Source: Syntrophales bacterium
GTDB taxonomy: Bacteria; Desulfobacterota; Syntrophia; Syntrophales; UBA2210
Direction: 5' to 3'
Assembly (NCBI GenBank): GCA_030655735.1
Contig: JAUSPK010000205.1
Span: forward strand, 1 to 18,648
Length of the DNA stretch: 18,648 bases
Positions 14,588 to 18,648 of the stretch are shown in pieces. The notes under the pieces are model-generated. The model ran no database searches. It saw nothing but the letters and a program-made list of their open reading frames with translations, and was not told the DNA's origin. Position 1 is the stretch's first letter. Every line of letters starts with the position of its first letter. The position numbers were made by a program, and so were the translations under genes.

Positions 14588-16322
14588 AGTAAACAGGCTT
14601 ATTTCGCTGGGCCAGGGGAAAGGGTTCCTCACGTATGACGATATCAATGATATGCTGCCGTCCGACGTCATATTCTCAGAACAGATAGACGATATCCTGA
14701 CTATTTTCCATGAGAAAAATATTGAAGTTGTCGATGCCGAGGGGGATGAGAAGGGTGCCGATAAACAGGGGGACAAGGCCGACGAGGAGGAGAAAACGAT
14801 AAAAAATGAGATTCCCCCTCTACCGATATCTGCCCTCGGAAAGACAGGGGACCCCGTCAAGATGTACCTGCGGGAGATGGGGCTTGTGTCCCTGCTCAGT
14901 CGTGAGGAGGAGGTGAGGATCGCAAAGAAGATTGAAAAGGGGGAAAAGAGGATCATGGAAGCCCTTTTCAGTCTGCCGATCTTTATAAACGAGGTTGTGG
15001 ACATAGGGGAGAGGCTCAAAAGCGGCGAGATACGGATAAAAACGGTTGTTGATAATCTTGAAGACGAAAGCGGTTTTACCGAGGAGGATGTATATCGGGA
15101 ACGGGTGCAGAAGTTTGCCGCCAAGGTGGCAAAGCTGGATGCACGCAATGCCGTTCTGAAGACGGAGCTGAAGGGAAAAAAGCTGAGTGACGCGAAGGAA
15201 AAAGGTATTCGGGGGGAACTGGAAAAAAATATCAAAGGAATTGTACGGCTCTGCAAGGATATCAATTTCAATAAGAGACGCATCAATTTGATGGTCCTCA
15301 GACTTAACGACACCGTTGTCGACCTTAACCGGGGTGAACAGGCGATACATAAATGTTTGGAGCAGGCGGGAATGTCACTCAACGCCCTGGACAGGCTGTT
15401 TGCCCGGATGAGAGAGGGGCAAGAGGAACAGGCCTCCCAAGAGGCCGGTATCCCGATTGGAACGCTGTGTGAGTACGAGAGGATAATCCGAGAGGCGCGT
15501 AACAGCAGGAAGAGGATATCCACGCAGATTGGTGTCTCCAAGGAGGCATTGAAGATGATAGTTACCTCAATAAAGGGGGGTGAGTCCGAGGCATCCCGGG
15601 CGAAGAGAAAACTGATAAAGGCAAATCTCAGATTGGTCGTCAGTATTGCCAAGAAATATACTAACAGGGGGCTGCAATTCCTGGACCTCATCCAGGAGGG
15701 GAATGTGGGGCTGATGAAGGCCGTTGAAAAGTTTGAATATCAGCGGGGGTATAAATTCTCCACGTATGCGACATGGTGGATACGGCAGGCCATCACACGG
15801 GCTATAGCGGACCAGGCACGAACGATACGGATTCCGGTTCATATGATTGAAACCATAAACAAGCTTATCCGAACTTCGCGGTACCTGGTTCAGGAACTGG
15901 GGAGAGAGCCGACCCCTGGCGAGATTGCGGATAAGATGGAATTCCCCCTCGATAAGGTGCGCAAGGTATTAAAAATTGCCAAGGAACCGATATCTCTGGA
16001 GACTCCCATCGGTGAAGAAGAGGACAGTTCTCTCGGGGATTTTATAGAGGACAAGAAGGTTATGTCCCCCTCCGATGCCACCATGAGCATGGATCTTGCC
16101 CAGCAGACCAGAAAGATACTGTCCACCCTGACACCGCGGGAGGAAAAGGTCTTGAGGATGCGTTTCGGCATCAGCGAAAAGGCTGATATGGGGCCTAATC
16201 CGGAGAGGGATAGGGGACGTTCTGATGATGACGTGGAACGGGCCATGCAAATTGAAGACAACGTATTAAAGAAGATGAGAGGCGCATCAAGAAGGCGAGA
16301 AATAAAGGGGGGAATCAAGTAG
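14562..16322 (+). CDS. rpoD: Primary RNA polymerase sigma factor, with aberrant region 4.2
   Basis: A 586-residue RpoD. Region 1.1 is about 1-75; DPVKMYLREMG (region 1.2) begins near 98; a non-conserved insert follows. Region 2 starts at about 355 (NLRLVVSIAKKYTNRGLQFLDLIQEG) with the -10 reading stretch FSTYATWWIRQAITRAI. Region 3 (REPTPGEIADKM) and region 4.1 (LTPREEKVLRMRFGI) are normal. After EKAD (539-542) the family reads TLEEVG...VTRERIRQIEAKAL; here 20 residues (543-562) are unrelated in order and two longer, the recognition helix becomes VERAMQIEDNVL, and RHPS becomes RGAS. The end, SRRREIK, is normal again. The frame is open throughout. This is the only copy in the window. Shares 26 bp with dnaG. 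Confidence 0.94.
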   Translation: MKKVIKSDEVNRLISLGQGKGFLTYDDINDMLPSDVIFSEQIDDILTIFHEKNIEVVDAEGDEKGADKQGDKADEEEKTIKNEIPPLPISALGKTGDPVKMYLREMGLVSLLSREEEVRIAKKIEKGEKRIMEALFSLPIFINEVVDIGERLKSGEIRIKTVVDNLEDESGFTEEDVYRERVQKFAAKVAKLDARNAVLKTELKGKKLSDAKEKGIRGELEKNIKGIVRLCKDINFNKRRINLMVLRLNDTVVDLNRGEQAIHKCLEQAGMSLNALDRLFARMREGQEEQASQEAGIPIGTLCEYERIIREARNSRKRISTQIGVSKEALKMIVTSIKGGESEASRAKRKLIKANLRLVVSIAKKYTNRGLQFLDLIQEGNVGLMKAVEKFEYQRGYKFSTYATWWIRQAITRAIADQARTIRIPVHMIETINKLIRTSRYLVQELGREPTPGEIADKMEFPLDKVRKVLKIAKEPISLETPIGEEEDSSLGDFIEDKKVMSPSDATMSMDLAQQTRKILSTLTPREEKVLRMRFGISEKADMGPNPERDRGRSDDDVERAMQIEDNVLKKMRGASRRREIKGGIK

Positions 16323-16383
16323 GTGCCCATTCTGTAAGGCGGGATATGACAGGTGCCATCCACCCCTTTATGTGGGGCCACGA

Positions 16384-16767
16384 TCAATCACAGGTGGCCA
16401 CGGCCTCGATCTCCAGGGGCGCATCCTTGGGCAGGCGGGTGACCGCGACGCAGCTCCTCGCCGGGCGGGATTCTCCAAAGTACTCCGTGTATATGGTGTT
16501 GAACTGCGTAAAACAGTCCATGTCTGTCAGAAAGATCGTGACCTTTATCACACGGTCGAGGCTCGACTTCCCTTCCTCCAGTATATGTTTAAGATTATCA
16601 AGGGCTGTACGTGCCTGGATCTCGAAGGGGCCTTTTACGGGTTCTCCGGTTCCCGGGTCGATGGGTATCTGACCGGAGATGTACAGCCAGCCGCCGGCCT
16701 TGACCGCCTGAGAGTAGGGACCTACCGGTTTGGGTGCTCCTTCGGTATGAATGATCTGTCTGTCCAT
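16384..16767 (-). CDS. ridA: RidA family enamine/imine deaminase
   Basis: A 127-residue YjgF/YER057c/RidA protein. It hydrolyses reactive 2-aminoacrylate and related enamines released by PLP enzymes such as threonine dehydratase, protecting branched-chain amino-acid enzymes. Diagnostic stretches are PVGPYSQAVKAGGWLYISGQIP, the trimer-core KVTIFLTDMDCFTQFN, and the active-site RPARSCVAVTRLPKDAPLEIEAVA, with R104 equivalent to the carboxylate-binding Arg. The ATG at 16767 has AAAGGGGG about 10 bp upstream; a longer in-frame reading to 17079 runs into xseA and is rejected. It is transcribed alone, convergent with rpoD and divergent from xseA. The 61 bp separating it from rpoD show no convincing terminator. 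Confidence 0.96.
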   Translation of the reverse strand: MDRQIIHTEGAPKPVGPYSQAVKAGGWLYISGQIPIDPGTGEPVKGPFEIQARTALDNLKHILEEGKSSLDRVIKVTIFLTDMDCFTQFNTIYTEYFGESRPARSCVAVTRLPKDAPLEIEAVATCD

Positions 16768-16795
16768 GGTATTTTTACCCCCTTTCTCCGTCTCA

Positions 16796-16824
16796 ATTGA
16801 CAACAAGATCGGGGTGATGTCAAT
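16796..16824. promoter_or_regulatory. Inverted repeat in the ridA/xseA divergent region
   Basis: ATTGACA (16796-16802) and TGTCAAT (16818-16824) are perfect 7-bp inverted copies 15 bp apart. Each holds an exact TTGACA, one pointing to each gene, but neither has a good -10 at 16-18 bp. It could be a pair of -35 elements or an operator; the 130-bp gap holds no gene. Confidence 0.35.
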
Positions 16825-16897
16825 CAAATAGTTACAACAGGTGTGTCCCTTTGTTAAACGGCCCGAATATGTGATGAATATCGTTCCGGGAGTGCTT

Positions 16898-18109
16898 ATG
16901 GAGAAGATACTGACAGTCACCCAGTTGACCCAGACCATAAAATATTTCCTGGAAACGAGCTTCGATGTCATATGGGTCACCGGCGAGATATCCAATCTTC
17001 GCCGTCCTGCCTCAGGCCACGTATATTGTACCCTAAAGGACGAGGCGAGCCAGATACGCGTGGTTGCCTTTAAGGGCACGGCGCAAAAGATAGGCTTTGA
17101 TCTTGAAGACGGGATGAAGATCGTCTGCAGGGGGAGGGTGAATGTCTATCCCGCGCGCGGCGAGTATCAACTCATTATTGATGCCGCAGAGCCGAAAGGC
17201 CTTGGAGCCCTCCAGATGGCCTTTGAACAACTCAAGGGGCGCCTGGAGAAAGAGGGGCTGTTCGATTCCTCCCATAAGAAGCAGATTCCTTTCCTGCCCC
17301 AAGCGATCGGGATCGTCACCTCTCCTTCAGGTGCGGCCGTCAGGGATATACTCAACGTCACAGCCAGGAGATTCCCCTCCGTCGATGTGTTAATTGCCCC
17401 CGCGGCCGTCCAGGGGGCGGAGGCACCGGACGAGATATGCAATGCCATAGCTGACCTGAATAGGGCAGGTGTCGATGTCATTATTGTTGCCCGGGGAGGG
17501 GGCTCGCTTGAGGACCTGTTCTGTTTTAACGATGAACGTGTCGCCAGGGCGATCTACGCATCGAAAATTCCCATCATATCGGCTGTTGGCCATGAGATCG
17601 ACTTTACTATTGCAGATTTTGTGGCCGATCTCCGGGCTCCGACCCCTTCCGCCGCCGCTGAGCTGGTTGTCCCCGACAGGAGGGACCTGCTGGAACGAAT
17701 GCAGAGATTGAGATCACGGATAACACATGCCTGTTATGTATCGCTGCGCGGATGGAGAACAAGATTGGGTTTTGTCGCCGAGCGCCTGCGTGATCCACGG
17801 GGGATGATTGCGGATCTGCGTATGGGGCTGGATGATCGGTATGCCAGACTGGAGAAACAAACCCGGTTCTGTATCGATACCCTTCGCGGCACCCTTCAGA
17901 GAGATATCTCTCTTTTGGATACGCTCAACCCCCTGTCCGTGTTAAAGAGGGGGTTCGGTATCGTACGATTGCCTGATGGAACCGTTGTCAGGGATGTGGG
18001 CCTGCTCGCGGTGAATGACAGCGTCGATGTGAAGGTTTCATCGGGGAGCTTCAAGGCACGGGTAACCACTATTTTACAGGAGCGAAGCAATGGCGGAAAA
18101 AAAGTTTGA
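16898..18109 (+). CDS. xseA: Exodeoxyribonuclease VII large subunit
   Basis: A 403-residue catalytic subunit of exonuclease VII, which degrades single-stranded DNA from both ends in a metal-independent way. Residues about 1-100 form the OB fold (LTVTQLTQTIKYFLETSF, WVTGEISN, SGHVYCTLKDE). The catalytic domain has AIGIVTSPSGAAVRDI, VARGGGSLEDLFCFND, and GHEIDFTIADFVADLRAPTPSAAAE. A long helical region follows, then the C-terminal NPLSVLKRGFGIV segment. The start at ATG 16898 has GGGAG 5 bp upstream; ATG 16874 and earlier starts lack a ribosome site. The 3' end overlaps xseB by 20 bp. Confidence 0.95.
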   Translation: MEKILTVTQLTQTIKYFLETSFDVIWVTGEISNLRRPASGHVYCTLKDEASQIRVVAFKGTAQKIGFDLEDGMKIVCRGRVNVYPARGEYQLIIDAAEPKGLGALQMAFEQLKGRLEKEGLFDSSHKKQIPFLPQAIGIVTSPSGAAVRDILNVTARRFPSVDVLIAPAAVQGAEAPDEICNAIADLNRAGVDVIIVARGGGSLEDLFCFNDERVARAIYASKIPIISAVGHEIDFTIADFVADLRAPTPSAAAELVVPDRRDLLERMQRLRSRITHACYVSLRGWRTRLGFVAERLRDPRGMIADLRMGLDDRYARLEKQTRFCIDTLRGTLQRDISLLDTLNPLSVLKRGFGIVRLPDGTVVRDVGLLAVNDSVDVKVSSGSFKARVTTILQERSNGGKKV

Positions 18110-18344
18110 GAAGGCCCTGGAAAAACTGGAAGAGATCGTGAAAAAGATGGAAGGGGGGGATATGTCCCTCGACGAGTCGCTCGCGGCCTTCGAAGAGGGG
18201 ATCAAGCTCTCCCGGTTCTGCGCCGACAGGCTGGATGAGGCGGAGAGGAAGGTCAATATCCTTCTCAGGGAGGATGATAAGCTGCAGGTCAGGCCGTTTG
18301 GGGAAAGGGATGGAGATGACAAAGAACCGGAAGATATCGCTTGA
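18090..18344 (+). CDS. xseB: Exodeoxyribonuclease VII small subunit
   Basis: An 84-residue helical protein of the usual XseB size. FEKALEKLEEIVKKMEGGDMSLDESLAAFEEGI is the conserved core, and several copies bind each XseA helical arm. AGGAG lies within the end of xseA, 9 bp before the ATG. It overlaps xseA by 20 bp at its start and ispA by 29 bp at its end, so all three genes are likely translated from one message. The C-terminal tail (DGDDKEPEDIA) is acidic. Confidence 0.94.
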   Translation: MAEKKFEKALEKLEEIVKKMEGGDMSLDESLAAFEEGIKLSRFCADRLDEAERKVNILLREDDKLQVRPFGERDGDDKEPEDIA

Positions 18345-18648
18345 AGAGTATCTTGAGACACGAAAAGAAGTGGTCGACAGGGCCCTTGGCAGATACCTTC
18401 CGGCGCAGGGCGGGCTCTCCTCTGAGATCTGTGAAGCCATGCGGTATACCCTCTTTGCCGGTGGAAAGCGGCTCCGTCCGGTGCTGTGCATGGCCTCCGC
18501 GGAAGCGGTAGGCGGCAGCGCACAGACCGTCCTGCCCGTAGCCTGCGCCATTGAGATGATTCAGACCTATTCACTGATACATGATGACCTGCCGGCGATG
18601 GATAATGATGACTACCGGAGGGGAAAGCCCTCGAATCATAGGGTGTTT
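18316..18648 (+). CDS. ispA: Polyprenyl (farnesyl/geranylgeranyl) diphosphate synthase, N-terminal part
   Basis: The gene is cut by the window end; 111 codons are visible. It is an all-helical trans-prenyltransferase that extends allylic diphosphates with isopentenyl diphosphate. FAGGKRLRPVLCMASAEAVGG is the conserved substrate-diphosphate region, and DDLPAMDNDDYRRGKPSNH contains the first aspartate-rich motif (DDxxxxD) that binds magnesium. The second motif lies outside. The start is taken at ATG 18316, with AAAGGG 6 bp upstream; an in-frame ATG at 18310 abuts the same site and is less likely. It overlaps xseB by 29 bp. The xseA-xseB-ispA order is common in proteobacteria, often followed by dxs. 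Confidence 0.93.
   Translation, partial: MTKNRKISLEEYLETRKEVVDRALGRYLPAQGGLSSEICEAMRYTLFAGGKRLRPVLCMASAEAVGGSAQTVLPVACAIEMIQTYSLIHDDLPAMDNDDYRRGKPSNHRVF

Noticed and set aside
14534..15691. 385-codon minus-strand frame opposite rpoD
   Set aside because: The translation is Ser/Ile/Leu-rich low-quality shadow of the charged RpoD coding sequence.
16323..16383. Possible bidirectional terminator between rpoD and ridA (CCCC/GGGG blocks near 16360-16378)
   Set aside because: The stem is short, alternatives compete, and no T-run follows on either strand.
16768..17079. N-terminal extension of ridA up to 17079
   Set aside because: It would overlap xseA, has no homology, and a good ribosome site sets the ridA start at 16767.

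Overview
The window reads as a stretch of chromosomal core genome from a Gram-negative bacterium, most like the former Deltaproteobacteria (Desulfobacterota). The reasons are inferred from gene content and protein style: long-form HisG, a single-domain HisB, a GatB/YqeY-dnaG-rpoD block, a complete DctPQM TRAP transporter, LspA and several lipoproteins. No species can be named from the sequence alone. There are no rRNA or tRNA genes, no CRISPR array, no insertion sequences and no prophage.

Layout. (1) 2-4137, plus strand: the 3' end of the acetolactate synthase large subunit, ilvN, ileS and lspA. (2) 4118-7566, minus strand: a small 3D-domain lipoprotein gene that converges on lspA and overlaps it by 20 bp, then a TRAP transporter in transcription order dctP-dctQ-dctM. 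Upstream of dctP (7567-8008) is a structured non-coding region holding a promoter-like element, a 19-bp palindrome at its expected start site and two hairpins. (3) 8009-8308, minus strand: a small membrane protein with a charged coiled-coil tail, family not recognised. (4) 8527-16322, plus strand: a long co-directional run hisI-hisG-hisB-[lipoprotein]-hisA-HIT-yqeY-dnaG-rpoD. This joins histidine biosynthesis to a macromolecular-synthesis block (primase and primary sigma factor). hisH and hisF are not in the window. (5) 16384-16767, minus strand: ridA. (6) 16898-18648, plus strand: xseA-xseB-ispA (prenyl transferase, cut by the window end), with overlapping genes typical of an xseAB-ispA operon.

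How the parts connect. IlvB/IlvN start branched-chain amino-acid synthesis, and RidA clears reactive enamines made by PLP enzymes in such pathways. LspA matures lipoproteins, and three candidate substrates are encoded here: the 3D protein, the TRAP solute-binding protein, and the lipoprotein inside the his cluster.

The strongest anomaly is in rpoD. The protein is a normal primary sigma factor through region 4.1. Then the -35 recognition helix-turn-helix of region 4.2 (about 16188-16300) departs sharply from the near-invariant consensus, while staying in frame. Either this sigma factor has changed its DNA-reading head, or the segment carries clustered compensating sequence errors. This should be settled before any -35-based promoter call in this genome is trusted, including the ones below. 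Otherwise the genes are ordinary housekeeping genes, and no clearly new multi-gene system is evident.
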